A DNA stretch of 64,000 bases, from the NCBI GenBank assembly GCA_934501435.1, contig CAKSTW010000002.1:253508-317507 (forward strand). The letters run 5' to 3'. This document shows, piece after piece, positions 46,537 to 54,236 of this stretch. The position numbers and the translations under genes are program-made. The DNA comes from an uncultured Eubacteriales bacterium (lineage in GTDB: Bacteria; Bacillota; Clostridia; Oscillospirales; UBA644). The notes under the pieces are model-generated. The model did not search any database. It worked only from the letters and a program-made list of their open reading frames with translations, and was not told where the DNA came from. Position 1 is the first letter of the stretch. Each line of letters begins with the position of its first letter.

Positions 46537-47789
46537 TCTACGATCTTATAGTCGTCGGAGGAGGTCCCGCGGGGCTTGCCGCCGCCGTTTCCGCAAAAAA
46601 CGAGGGGCTTGAAAACGTTCTTGTCATAGAACGCGACAGCGAGGCGGGAGGAATACTCAATCAGTGTATCCATAACGGTTTCGGGCTTCACTATTTCGGC
46701 GAAGAACTCACCGGCCCCGAATATGCGGGCAGATTTATAAAGAAGGCTGAGGAGGCGGGCGTTGAAATTTCGACCGACTCAATGGTTCTCGACATTACAA
46801 AAGATAAAGAAGTGCATTATATAAGTCCGCAGGGCTATACGGTCGCGGAGGCAAAGTCGATAGTTCTTGCGATGGGCTGCAGAGAGCGGACAAGAGGGGC
46901 TATCGGTATTGCGGGAACGCGTCCCTCTGGCGTGTTTACCGCCGGAACGGCGCAGCGTTACCTTAATATCGACGGCTATCTTTGCGGTAAAAAGGTAGTG
47001 ATTTTAGGGAGCGGAGACATAGGGCTTATCATGGCGAGACGAATGACCCTTGAGGGGGCGAAAGTGCTTGCCTGCGTCGAGGTCATGCCTTATTCGGGAG
47101 GCCTTACAAGAAATATCGTCCAGTGCCTTGAAGATTACGGAATTCCGCTTTATCTGTCGCATACCGTGACCGAAATAAGAGGGGAAAACAGGGTCGAAGG
47201 GGTCGTCATTTCCGAAGTCGACGAAAACCGCCGTCCGATAAAGGGGACGGAAAGATATACCGAATGCGACACCGTTTTGCTGTCGGTCGGTCTTATCCCC
47301 GAAAACGAACTTACGCGCTCCGCGGGAATTTCCGTTGACAGACGTACAAACGGAGCGTTCGTCCATGAAAATATGGAGACGGAGGCTGAAGGAATTTTTG
47401 CCTGCGGAAACGTCGTCCACGTTCACGACCTTGTCGATTTCGTGACCGAAGAAAGTATCAGAGCGGGCAAGGGAGCCGCCGAATATGTAAAAAACAGTTT
47501 TTCGGAAAAAGGAAGAGTTTTCACTCTCGAAAACGGCGACGGTATTTCCTATACCGTGCCGCAGAAGATAAGAACGGCAAACGCGGGAAAGAAGACCGAC
47601 GTATTTTTCAGGGTGAACCGCATTTTCAAAAAAAGCAGGATAACCGTAAAATCACTCGGTAAAGAGATAGCGGCGTTTTCGCGCGAAAGAATGGCTCCGG
47701 GCGAAATGGAAAAAATATCGCTTCCCGCGGTTCTTCTCGAAAAAGCGGGTAACAACGTCATAACGGTCGGAGCGGAGGAGATAAAATGA
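46533..47789 (+). CDS. FAD/NAD(P)-dependent oxidoreductase partner of the GlpA-like protein
   Basis: This 418-residue flavoprotein has an FAD motif (LIVVGGGPAGLAAAVSAKNE), a second nucleotide motif (VVILGSGDIGLIMARRMTLE) and the C-terminal GIFACGNVVHVHDLVDF FAD signature. It probably passes electrons between the GlpA-like enzyme and NAD(P). It starts with GTG at 46533 overlapping the previous stop codon by 4 bases (GTGA). The next gene overlaps its end by 4 bases. Confidence 0.9.
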   Translation: MIYDLIVVGGGPAGLAAAVSAKNEGLENVLVIERDSEAGGILNQCIHNGFGLHYFGEELTGPEYAGRFIKKAEEAGVEISTDSMVLDITKDKEVHYISPQGYTVAEAKSIVLAMGCRERTRGAIGIAGTRPSGVFTAGTAQRYLNIDGYLCGKKVVILGSGDIGLIMARRMTLEGAKVLACVEVMPYSGGLTRNIVQCLEDYGIPLYLSHTVTEIRGENRVEGVVISEVDENRRPIKGTERYTECDTVLLSVGLIPENELTRSAGISVDRRTNGAFVHENMETEAEGIFACGNVVHVHDLVDFVTEESIRAGKGAAEYVKNSFSEKGRVFTLENGDGISYTVPQKIRTANAGKKTDVFFRVNRIFKKSRITVKSLGKEIAAFSRERMAPGEMEKISLPAVLLEKAGNNVITVGAEEIK

Positions 47790-48145
47790 AAGAACTTGTT
47801 TGTATCGTCTGCCCCAAGGGGTGCAGGCTTTCGGTCGATGAGGAAAACGGTTATGCCGTAACCGGAAACAGTTGTCCGAGAGGCGAGGAATACGGAAAAA
47901 ACGAACTTCGCGATCCGCACAGAGCCGTGACTTCGACCGTCCATATTTCGGGAGCCATGCACCCGCGGCTTCCCGTCAAGACCGACGGGGAAATAAAAAA
48001 AGCGGATATGTTCAGAGTTATGCAGGTCATAAAGACCGTGAGGACCGAAGCTCCCGTCGAAACGGGCGAAATTCTGGTTCGCGATATAGCGGGAACGGGC
48101 GTAAACCTCGTGAGCACGAAAACCGTCGCGAAAATAAAAAAATAA
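47786..48145 (+). CDS. DUF1667 protein, third component of the GlpA-like operon
   Basis: This 119-residue protein has an N-terminal CIVCPKGC cluster and a CPRG motif, four conserved cysteines that likely hold an Fe-S cluster or zinc, followed by a compact domain with TSTVHISGAMHPRLPVKTDG, the DUF1667 signature. It follows GlpA-like and FAD/NAD proteins in many clostridia and is presumed to be part of that electron-transfer complex. A terminator follows. Confidence 0.9.
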   Translation: MKELVCIVCPKGCRLSVDEENGYAVTGNSCPRGEEYGKNELRDPHRAVTSTVHISGAMHPRLPVKTDGEIKKADMFRVMQVIKTVRTEAPVETGEILVRDIAGTGVNLVSTKTVAKIKK

Positions 48146-48146
48146 A

Positions 48147-48183
48147 AAGAGAGCGGAGAACAAAATTTGTTTTCCGCTCTTTT
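48147..48183. terminator. Bidirectional terminator after the glycerol operon
   Basis: AAGAGAGCGGAGAACAAA / TTTGTTTTCCGCTCTT stem with minor bulges and TTTTATT on the plus strand; also ends the convergent minus-strand genes. Confidence 0.8.
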
Positions 48184-48184
48184 A

Positions 48185-48418
48185 TTATCTTTCTTCGGTT
48201 TTCTTGCCAGTGATATGTTCGCAGACAAGTTCAAGGCATAAAACTCTGTCCTTGCCGCCCGCCGTCTCCTTTTCGGCGTAATCGCTGTCGTCGGTGAATT
48301 TTTTGCTCAGTTTACGGCATATCTCAATAGTTTTGTCCGGGTCTTCGACCTTGTGAATTCTTCCGAAAGCGACTGCTTTTTTCGTCTCGTTTCTCCGAAC
48401 GCTGCGCGTTATCACCAT
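48185..48418 (-). pseudogene. C-terminal remnant of a pyridoxamine 5'-phosphate oxidase/NimA-like flavin-fold protein
   Basis: The 77-codon frame reads KKAVAFGRIHKVEDPDKTIE, then a helix (ICRKLSKKFTDD) and ends CLELVCEHITGKKTEER. This is the second half of NimA/PNPOx-type proteins: a strand with VxxFGxxxxVED, a helix, then the final strand with ITGKK. The N-terminal half with the FMN-binding strands is missing. The frame starts inside the end of the upstream lipoprotein gene with no ribosome-binding site, so the 5' part appears lost by deletion. The open frame argues for a recent event. Confidence 0.62.
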
Positions 48419-49266
48419 GAGTCGGGGTTGTAGGGATCGTCGAGAATATCCGAGTCTCCGATAAGTTCTGCTATCTTTTCGTCTATCTTTTCTTTCTTTT
48501 CGAAAAGATTTTTTATTTTCGCGGCGGCTTCTCCGCTTGTCGGAACCTTATAAGCGGTCGCAACGCCGTAGCCCTCATCTTCTTCGGTGACCGTTTCGGA
48601 GGCGGGAACTATAAGCAAAGAGTCGTTGCTCTTTATTAAGGTGCAATAGGCTTCGCTGAACAGTTCGTCTTCCGTATAACGGTGGATCTCCGCGCCGAGA
48701 TAAGAATATCTGTCGGAGGAAACCTGAACGGTGTCGTTCAGGGCTATGACTTCCTCTATCGCCGCGACTGCTGCGTCCGTAAGAGGAATGCTGTCGGGCA
48801 TGTCAGTTTCTCCGTACAGATAACCGAGCCACGAGGTGTCGAGTTTCATCACATATTTTGTATATATCGGATTTTTTATTTCCTCAAGCAGCGTATCGTA
48901 CAGATCTTCGCGGCAGAATGTGAGACTGTTCGAGGAACCGTCCGTAAGATAGTCGGCGAAAATTATCTTTTTGTCCTTATCGGTGAAAGCAGCCTCTCCG
49001 ATAAATGCCGAGAGAAGCACGGGGACGTCCCTGTCGGTCAGAAAGACCATATTCCCGCGGTCGGAGGCAAGAGCATAGGACAGCGCCGAAAGTTCGGGAC
49101 TGTCGGGCAGCGCCTTATATATTTTCCCGTCGTACAGAACGGTACCGTCGTCGTTTTTGAAAGCCTGCGCTTTTTTGGTTTCGTCAAGGGCGTGGCAGGC
49201 GGAAAGGGAAAAGCAGAGAACGGTAAGAGCGAAAATGAGGACTGCGGTCCTTATAAATTTTTTCAT
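48412..49266 (-). CDS. Lipoprotein of the GntR-ABC cassette (unknown)
   Basis: This 284-residue lipoprotein has a signal peptide and lipobox SLSAC (about 24-28). The mature protein is mixed alpha/beta with no recognised family. The start at 49266 follows AAAGGAG; a Met 7 codons upstream overlaps that site. It lies 13 bases after the ABC permease gene, so it is probably the extracellular part or target of that transporter. Its 3' end overlaps the truncated flavin-fold remnant. Confidence 0.75.
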   Translation of the reverse strand: MKKFIRTAVLIFALTVLCFSLSACHALDETKKAQAFKNDDGTVLYDGKIYKALPDSPELSALSYALASDRGNMVFLTDRDVPVLLSAFIGEAAFTDKDKKIIFADYLTDGSSNSLTFCREDLYDTLLEEIKNPIYTKYVMKLDTSWLGYLYGETDMPDSIPLTDAAVAAIEEVIALNDTVQVSSDRYSYLGAEIHRYTEDELFSEAYCTLIKSNDSLLIVPASETVTEEDEGYGVATAYKVPTSGEAAAKIKNLFEKKEKIDEKIAELIGDSDILDDPYNPDSW

Positions 49267-49279
49267 TTTGCTTTCTCCT

Positions 49280-50089
49280 TTATTCAAGATTGAGTTTCTT
49301 TTTGATAACGAAGTTTGTTATTGCGTAATAGATGATCCCGAATATTACGGTGAAAATGATAATCAGGCAGAACATTATATGTACCGAAGTATAGGGATTT
49401 TTTTCGATAAAATTCAATATCGGGTCGAGACTTCCGGCAAGCGCCGCCACGGAAACCGCGGTCGTTATCGCGGTAGTGATTATCTGGCAGACTATATAAT
49501 ATCCGAAGAATATTCCCACCGCCAGAAGTCCGCGGTTCTTTTTCGATAACTGGCCGAGCGCCGCGCATGCGTAGAGCAGCAGTATCTCCGTTATCATCGA
49601 AAGCAGGGCTGCGACAATGAACTCAACAAGATAAAGCGCGAAGTTTCCGGAAGTCCATTCTATAAATCTGTTCAGGAGATAGCCCCCCGCTTTTATTACT
49701 TCGACAAGCACTTCGCCCGCCATCGCGATGACCATCGAAATAACGGTCGCCGCCGCGGTGACAAAAAATACTCCGACCGCAACCGCGAGTTTTGCGAAAA
49801 TATGCTGACCTGTCGTTACGGGAAGCGTAAAGGAAAGGTATCCCTCGCGTTTGAACAGATTGGTGTAAAAACGGGAGACCACAAACCAGAGCGTCATAAA
49901 ATAGAGGAAGATGCAGGATATCACATACATAAATACCGAGGAGGAAAGCACTATGTCATAAACTTCGGTGTCCGCCTCGAAAAACTGGATTATCCTCGTG
50001 AGAACGCCTATTCCGATTATTATAAGCTGAAAGGGGAAAAGTTTGCGGAAATACGACTGAATTTCGTATTTCATCAGTTTTCCTACCAT
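49280..50089 (-). CDS. ABC transporter permease
   Basis: This 269-residue membrane protein has six predicted TM helices (about 18-36, 48-72, 98-125, 148-178, 186-215 and 238-258) and no other motif, the form of ABC-2-type permeases in GntR-controlled cassettes of Firmicutes. It overlaps the ATPase gene by 7 bases. Substrate unknown; related cassettes respond to cell-wall antibiotics. Confidence 0.87.
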   Translation of the reverse strand: MVGKLMKYEIQSYFRKLFPFQLIIIGIGVLTRIIQFFEADTEVYDIVLSSSVFMYVISCIFLYFMTLWFVVSRFYTNLFKREGYLSFTLPVTTGQHIFAKLAVAVGVFFVTAAATVISMVIAMAGEVLVEVIKAGGYLLNRFIEWTSGNFALYLVEFIVAALLSMITEILLLYACAALGQLSKKNRGLLAVGIFFGYYIVCQIITTAITTAVSVAALAGSLDPILNFIEKNPYTSVHIMFCLIIIFTVIFGIIYYAITNFVIKKKLNLE

Positions 50090-50781
50090 TTGAATACCTC
50101 CCTGAACATTTCGTCGACGCTCTTTCCGTTTTCTTCTCTTATCTCATCGACGGTCTTCGTAAGCGTTATTTCGCCGTTCTGAAGGAAAATAACGTCGTCG
50201 AGCACCTGCTCTATATCGGAAATGAGGTGGGTCGAAATGACGACCGACGCTTCCGGATTATAGTTGTTGATTATCGTTCTTATTACATAGTCCCTTGTAG
50301 CGGGGTCAACGCCCGCTATCGGTTCGTCGAGAATATAAAGAAGTGCGTTTCTGCTCATTACGAGAATAAGACAGACCTTTTCCTTGTTGCCTTTCGAAAG
50401 GGTCTTTAATCTTGCGGACGTCTCTATGCCGAGATTTTCGAGCATTTTATACGCAAGTTCGGTTCTGAAATCGGCATAGAAGTCGGAAAACATCTTCACT
50501 ATCTGTTCCACCGTCATCCAGCTGTTCAGAAAACTTTCGTCGGGAAGATACGAAACTATCTTTTTCGTCTCGACTCCCGGCGCCATTCCGTTTATCAGGA
50601 TCCTGCCCGAAGAGGGAGTCAAAAGACCGTTCGCCGTTTTGATAAGAGTCGTTTTTCCCGAACCGTTGGGTCCCAAAAGACCTACGATGCGCCCGCTCTG
50701 AATTTCGAGATTTACGTTTTTTAAGGCAGGTTTGCCGCCGTAATTCTTCGAAAGGTTTTCGCATACGAGCAATCTACTCAT
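50083..50781 (-). CDS. ABC transporter ATP-binding protein
   Basis: This 232-residue ATPase has Walker A GPNGSGKTT (about 37-45), a signature-like LSKGNKEKV replacing LSGGQ, Walker B LLYILDEP, and the H-loop STH. The altered signature is typical of YtrB-like ATPases of GntR-linked exporters. It overlaps the permease gene and the regulator gene by 4-7 bases, so the cassette is one transcript. Confidence 0.93.
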   Translation of the reverse strand: MSRLLVCENLSKNYGGKPALKNVNLEIQSGRIVGLLGPNGSGKTTLIKTANGLLTPSSGRILINGMAPGVETKKIVSYLPDESFLNSWMTVEQIVKMFSDFYADFRTELAYKMLENLGIETSARLKTLSKGNKEKVCLILVMSRNALLYILDEPIAGVDPATRDYVIRTIINNYNPEASVVISTHLISDIEQVLDDVIFLQNGEITLTKTVDEIREENGKSVDEMFREVFKW

Positions 50782-51137
50782 ACATTGTTCTCCTTTATAT
50801 AATTATAAATTTCGTCGGCTGTCATTCCGAGTTTCTTCATTTCGGAAACATATTCCGCAGTCTTGTTTTCGGCAATTCTGCAGACGGTCTCTTTGGCAAG
50901 CGCGGTGTTTTCGCCGACAAACCAGCCTGTTCCTCTGACCGAATAAATAAGCCCGAGCCTCTCAAGTTCGGTGAACGATTTCTGGACGGTGTTCGGGTTT
51001 ATCCCCGCGACGACCGCAAGATCCCTTACCGATAAAAGCCGGGACCCCGGCGGAAATTCGCCGTTCGATATCCCGACACAGACAAGTTCGCAAAGCTGCG
51101 GACATATCGGGCGCTCTTTGTCCATGTTCCAATTCAT
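50778..51137 (-). CDS. GntR-family regulator, YtrA subfamily
   Basis: This 119-residue regulator has an N-terminal winged helix (about 10-75, with GSRLLSVRDLAVVAGINPNT and VQKSFTELERLGLIYSVRGT) and a short helical tail for dimerisation, the YtrA layout without an effector domain. It is the first gene of the ABC cassette and has a strong promoter and ribosome-binding site (AAGGAGG). YtrA regulators usually repress their own operon and are relieved by wall-active compounds. Confidence 0.92.
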   Translation of the reverse strand: MNWNMDKERPICPQLCELVCVGISNGEFPPGSRLLSVRDLAVVAGINPNTVQKSFTELERLGLIYSVRGTGWFVGENTALAKETVCRIAENKTAEYVSEMKKLGMTADEIYNYIKENNV

Positions 51138-51175
51138 GGCAATTTTTCCTCCTTATTATCTTCTGTTCTACTGTA

Positions 51176-51204
51176 ATAATACACAAAGCAGGGTGATTTG
51201 TCAA
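51176..51204 (-). promoter_or_regulatory. SigA promoter of the GntR-ABC cassette
   Basis: TTGACA (51204-51199), 17-base spacer, TATTAT (51181-51176) on the minus strand. An imperfect ATTAT...ATAAT repeat follows and may be the GntR site. Confidence 0.88.
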
Positions 51205-51214
51205 GGGGTTTCCG

Positions 51215-51244
51215 AAAAAAAATGTCCGCAGTCTTGCGGACATT
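51215..51244 (-). terminator. Intrinsic terminator of ispF
   Basis: On the minus strand AATGTCCGCA-AGAC-TGCGGACATT is followed by TTTTTT, one base after the ispF stop codon. Confidence 0.92.
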
Positions 51245-51245
51245 C

Positions 51246-51722
51246 TTACCGTATTTCCGTTATCAGGCAGGTTGCCAGAGCCTTGACACCGAGTTTTTTT
51301 CCTGTAAAACCAAGCCCCTCTTCGGTCTTTCCCTTGACGTTTACCGCGTCGGGCGGAAGGGCGCAGGCTTTTGCGATATTTTCGCGCATCTGTTCTTTGT
51401 ACGGGGATATCTTCGGTTCTTCGGCAACTACCGTACAGTCGATATTGACCGCTCTGAACCCGTTTTCCGAAAGCAGACGGACCGTTTCTTTCAGCAGAAG
51501 AAGACTGTCGGCTCCCTTGTATTTCGGGTCGCTGTCGGGAAAGTGCGAGCCGATGTCTCCGAGTCCCGCGGCTCCCAGAAGCGCGTCGGTCACCGCGTGG
51601 AGAAGCGCGTCGGCGTCGGAATGACCGAGAAGTCCCTTTTCATAAGGAATTTCGACTCCGCCGAGGATCAGTTTTCTTCCTTTTTCAAATCTGTGAACGT
51701 CGTAGCCTATGCCTGTTCTCAT
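51246..51722 (-). CDS. ispF: 2-C-methyl-D-erythritol 2,4-cyclodiphosphate synthase
   Basis: This 158-residue enzyme of the MEP isoprenoid pathway cyclises CDP-ME 2-phosphate. Metal ligands Asp8 and His10 lie in GIGYDVHRF and His42 in LLHAVTDALLGAAGLGDIG; FPDSDPKYKGADS and the terminal KGKTEEGLGFTGKKLGV are family signatures. It does not sit with ispD here. It lies downstream of the rpsF-ssb-rpsR operon and is separated from it by a terminator. Confidence 0.96.
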   Translation of the reverse strand: MRTGIGYDVHRFEKGRKLILGGVEIPYEKGLLGHSDADALLHAVTDALLGAAGLGDIGSHFPDSDPKYKGADSLLLLKETVRLLSENGFRAVNIDCTVVAEEPKISPYKEQMRENIAKACALPPDAVNVKGKTEEGLGFTGKKLGVKALATCLITEIR

Positions 51723-51734
51723 TTTATCCTCCGT

Positions 51735-51767
51735 AAAAAAATAAGGGAAGCGATCGTCGCCTCCCTT
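51735..51767 (-). terminator. Intrinsic terminator of the rpsF-ssb-rpsR operon
   Basis: On the minus strand AAGGGAGGCGA / TCGCTTCCCTT with a short loop, then ATTTTTTT. Confidence 0.87.
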
Positions 51768-51783
51768 GTCTTTTTTGATTAAA

Positions 51784-52020
51784 TTAGTCGGCAGAGTAGG
51801 GAAGCAGAGCGATCTGTCTTGCTCTTTTTATCGCTTCGGTGAGTTCTCTCTGGTGCATGGCGCAGGTGCAGGTTACGCGGCGGGGAAGGATCTTTCCTCT
51901 TTCGCTTACGTACTTCCTGAGTTTTGCAACGTCTTTATAATCTATCGAAGTCGCTTTGTCAGCGCAGAACTGGCAAACTCTCTTCTTGGGTCTTCTTTTG
52001 AAGTTGTTTTCTCTTTCCAT
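51784..52020 (-). CDS. rpsR: 30S ribosomal protein S18
   Basis: This 78-residue protein binds 16S rRNA with S6 on the platform of the 30S subunit. The core SIDYKDVAKLRKYVSERGKI and the RRVT motif are present. It is a Cys-containing form (CQFC and CTC), likely zinc-binding, instead of the Cys-free paralogue. Last gene of rpsF-ssb-rpsR. Confidence 0.97.
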   Translation of the reverse strand: MERENNFKRRPKKRVCQFCADKATSIDYKDVAKLRKYVSERGKILPRRVTCTCAMHQRELTEAIKRARQIALLPYSAD

Positions 52021-52058
52021 TTCAGTTTTGCTCCTTTCGTAAATTCTTTTCGCAAAGA

Positions 52059-52526
52059 TCAGAACGGGAGATCTTCTTCGATATCTCTTATATCGGCGAA
52101 GAAATCGTTCTCGGGAATATTGGAATAAGCTTCCTGATCCTTTTCGGGAGCTGCGGCTGCAGGTGCTTTTGCGGCGGCGGACGACGAAGAAGCGTTTTTG
52201 CTTTCACCGAACATGACTTCATCGACAACAACGCGGGGAGAACGCTGGTTTTTGCCTTCCTTGTCCTTCCATGTGTTGATCTGAAGGCTTCCGAAAACAA
52301 TGATGACGGAGCCTTTTTTGAAGTATTTCGAAACGAATTCCGCAGTCTTGTAGAACGCGACGCAGTCGATAAAATCGGCGGTCGGTCTTCCGTCGTCTCT
52401 CTGAGCGTTTGTCACTCTGCGGTTTACGGCTACCGTAAAACGGAGGACGGGGACGTTCGACGCGGACATCTGAAGTTCGGGGTCTGCCGTGAGTCTTCCC
52501 ATAAGGATTATCTTGTTGATATTCAT
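52059..52526 (-). CDS. ssb: Single-stranded DNA-binding protein
   Basis: This 155-residue protein has an N-terminal OB fold (about 1-105, starting MNINKIILMGRLTADPEL), an Ala/Pro-rich linker (about 115-140) and the acidic tip DIEEDLPF that recruits repair and replication proteins. It coats single-stranded DNA during replication and repair. It lies between rpsF and rpsR, the standard Firmicutes order. Confidence 0.97.
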   Translation of the reverse strand: MNINKIILMGRLTADPELQMSASNVPVLRFTVAVNRRVTNAQRDDGRPTADFIDCVAFYKTAEFVSKYFKKGSVIIVFGSLQINTWKDKEGKNQRSPRVVVDEVMFGESKNASSSSAAAKAPAAAAPEKDQEAYSNIPENDFFADIRDIEEDLPF

Positions 52527-52560
52527 ATCTTATCCACTCCCTTTTCTTTTTCGGCGGGTC

Positions 52561-52854
52561 TTATTTCTTTACGGTCATCAAACGCATAACGCCGTCGGTT
52601 ATGTTGGCTATACGGTCAAGCTCTTTCACAAGAGAACCTTCAGCCTCGAAACTGATGACTGCGTAGTAACCCTCCGTCTCGTAGTTTATAGCGTAAGCAA
52701 GACGCTTTTTACCCCAGACGTCAACGTTTTCGACTGTTCCGCCGTTCTCTGCGATAAGGGTCTTGAACTTTTCAACGGTCGCTTCAAGAGCCGCGTCGTC
52801 GAAAGTTTTTGTGCTGAGAACAAGAACTGATTCGTATTTGTTTCTGATTACCAT
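52561..52854 (-). CDS. rpsF: 30S ribosomal protein S6
   Basis: This 97-residue protein pairs with S18 on the 30S platform. It has the YESVLVLSTKTFDD opening and the VENVDVWGKKRLAYAINYET motif. It is the first gene of rpsF-ssb-rpsR, with an AAAGGAGGT site. A structured leader precedes it. Confidence 0.97.
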   Translation of the reverse strand: MVIRNKYESVLVLSTKTFDDAALEATVEKFKTLIAENGGTVENVDVWGKKRLAYAINYETEGYYAVISFEAEGSLVKELDRIANITDGVMRLMTVKK

Positions 52855-52861
52855 TTTGTTT

Positions 52862-52960
52862 TACCTCCTTTTGGACATAAGGCCTGCGGCATGCCGTAGG
52901 CAAGGACCGCTTTTGCGGGCATCGGCGGAACGCTGAACGGACCGTGCCGATACAGTTTCA
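52862..52960 (-). promoter_or_regulatory. rpsF leader, possible S6:S18 autoregulatory RNA
   Basis: The leader transcript carries a stem GCCTACGGC / GCCGCAGGC (minus strand, about 52905-52885) close to the rpsF ribosome-binding site, plus CCG-rich bulges upstream. rpsF leaders in many bacteria bind the S6:S18 complex; I could not verify the exact consensus by eye. Confidence 0.45.
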
Positions 52961-52989
52961 AGTATACAGTAAAAACGAGTGTTTGTCAA
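52961..52989 (-). promoter_or_regulatory. SigA promoter of rpsF-ssb-rpsR
   Basis: TTGACA (52989-52984), 17-base spacer, TATACT (52966-52961) on the minus strand. Confidence 0.92.
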
Positions 52990-53135
52990 GACTGAAACGG
53001 AGGATTTTTTTACATTTTTCCGAAATTCGCCGTTTTGCCCGAAAATCCTTGCTTTTTTCAATAATTTATATTATACTGTAATATAATAGGCAGAGTTTTG
53101 CCTTTTGAATATCCGTCCCGAAAGGAAATGAAAAT

Positions 53136-54221
53136 ATGAAACTCGGAATAGTGGGACTTCCGAACGTCGGAAAAAGTACCCTTTTCAACGCCATAACCAA
53201 CACGAAAGCGGACGCCGCGAACTATCCGTTCTGCACGATAGAACCGAATGTCGGCGTCGTCTGCGTTCCCGATGAAAGACTTGACGTCCTTGCGAAGATG
53301 TACGACCCCGACAAGTATACGCCCGCGATAATCGAATTCGTCGATATAGCGGGACTTGTCAAAGGCGCGTCGAGAGGCGAAGGGCTCGGAAACAAATTTC
53401 TTTCGCATATAAGGGAGGTCGACGCGATAGTCCATGTCGTGAGATGCTTCGCGGACGAAAACATCGTCCACGTCGAGGGCTCAATAGACCCTATCCGCGA
53501 TATTGAAATAATCGACACCGAACTTGTTTTTGCGGATATGGAGACCGCCGAAAAACGTCTCGACCGCGCAAGAAAACAGGCAAAGGGCGACAAAAAAGCG
53601 CTTGCGGACGTTTCTCTTTTCGAAAAAGTCCTCAAATGTCTCGAAGAGGGAAAATGTATCCGGACTCTCGAACTTACCGAAGACGAAAAGAAGACCGTTG
53701 ACGAATCGAACTTCCTTACCGACAAACCCGTTATCTACGCCGCGAATATGAGCGAAAAGGATTTCTCGGAAGATAACCCGTACTACATAAAAGTAAAGGA
53801 ATTCGCCGCCGCCGAAGGCTCGGAAGTCATTCCGATATGCGGAAAGACCGAAGAGGAGATCTCGGAACTCGACGACGATGAAAAAGCGCTTTTCCTCGAA
53901 GACCTCGGTCTTAAGGAAAGCGGACTCGCAAGACTTATAAAAGCCTCCTATTCGCTTCTCGGTCTGATAAGCTATCTTACCGCCGGAAAGCAGGAAGTAA
54001 GGGCGTGGACCATAAAAAAGGGAACGAAAGCGCCTCAGGCGGCGGGAAAGATACATTCCGATTTCGAAAAGGGCTTTATCCGCGCCGAAGTCGTTTCGTT
54101 CGACGACCTCGTCGAGTGCGGCTCGATTGCCGCCGCCAAGGAAAAAGGACTTGTACGGAGCGAGGGAAAGGATTATGTCGTCAAGGACGGCGACGTCGTT
54201 CTTTTCCGGTTCAACGTTTAA
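53136..54221 (+). CDS. ychF: Ribosome-binding ATPase YchF/OLA1
   Basis: This 361-residue Obg-family protein has P-loop GLPNVGKSTLFNA (about 7-19), G3 DIAGLVKGASRGEGLGNKF and a C-terminal TGS domain (about 275-361, with TAGKQEVRAWTIKKGTKAPQ). In place of the usual G4 NKxD it has NMSEKDF, the reason this family prefers ATP. It binds ribosomes and is linked to stress responses. A TATAAT (53082-53087) lies upstream, with a poor -35. Confidence 0.96.
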   Translation: MKLGIVGLPNVGKSTLFNAITNTKADAANYPFCTIEPNVGVVCVPDERLDVLAKMYDPDKYTPAIIEFVDIAGLVKGASRGEGLGNKFLSHIREVDAIVHVVRCFADENIVHVEGSIDPIRDIEIIDTELVFADMETAEKRLDRARKQAKGDKKALADVSLFEKVLKCLEEGKCIRTLELTEDEKKTVDESNFLTDKPVIYAANMSEKDFSEDNPYYIKVKEFAAAEGSEVIPICGKTEEEISELDDDEKALFLEDLGLKESGLARLIKASYSLLGLISYLTAGKQEVRAWTIKKGTKAPQAAGKIHSDFEKGFIRAEVVSFDDLVECGSIAAAKEKGLVRSEGKDYVVKDGDVVLFRFNV

Positions 54222-54236
54222 TACGGAGATTTATTT

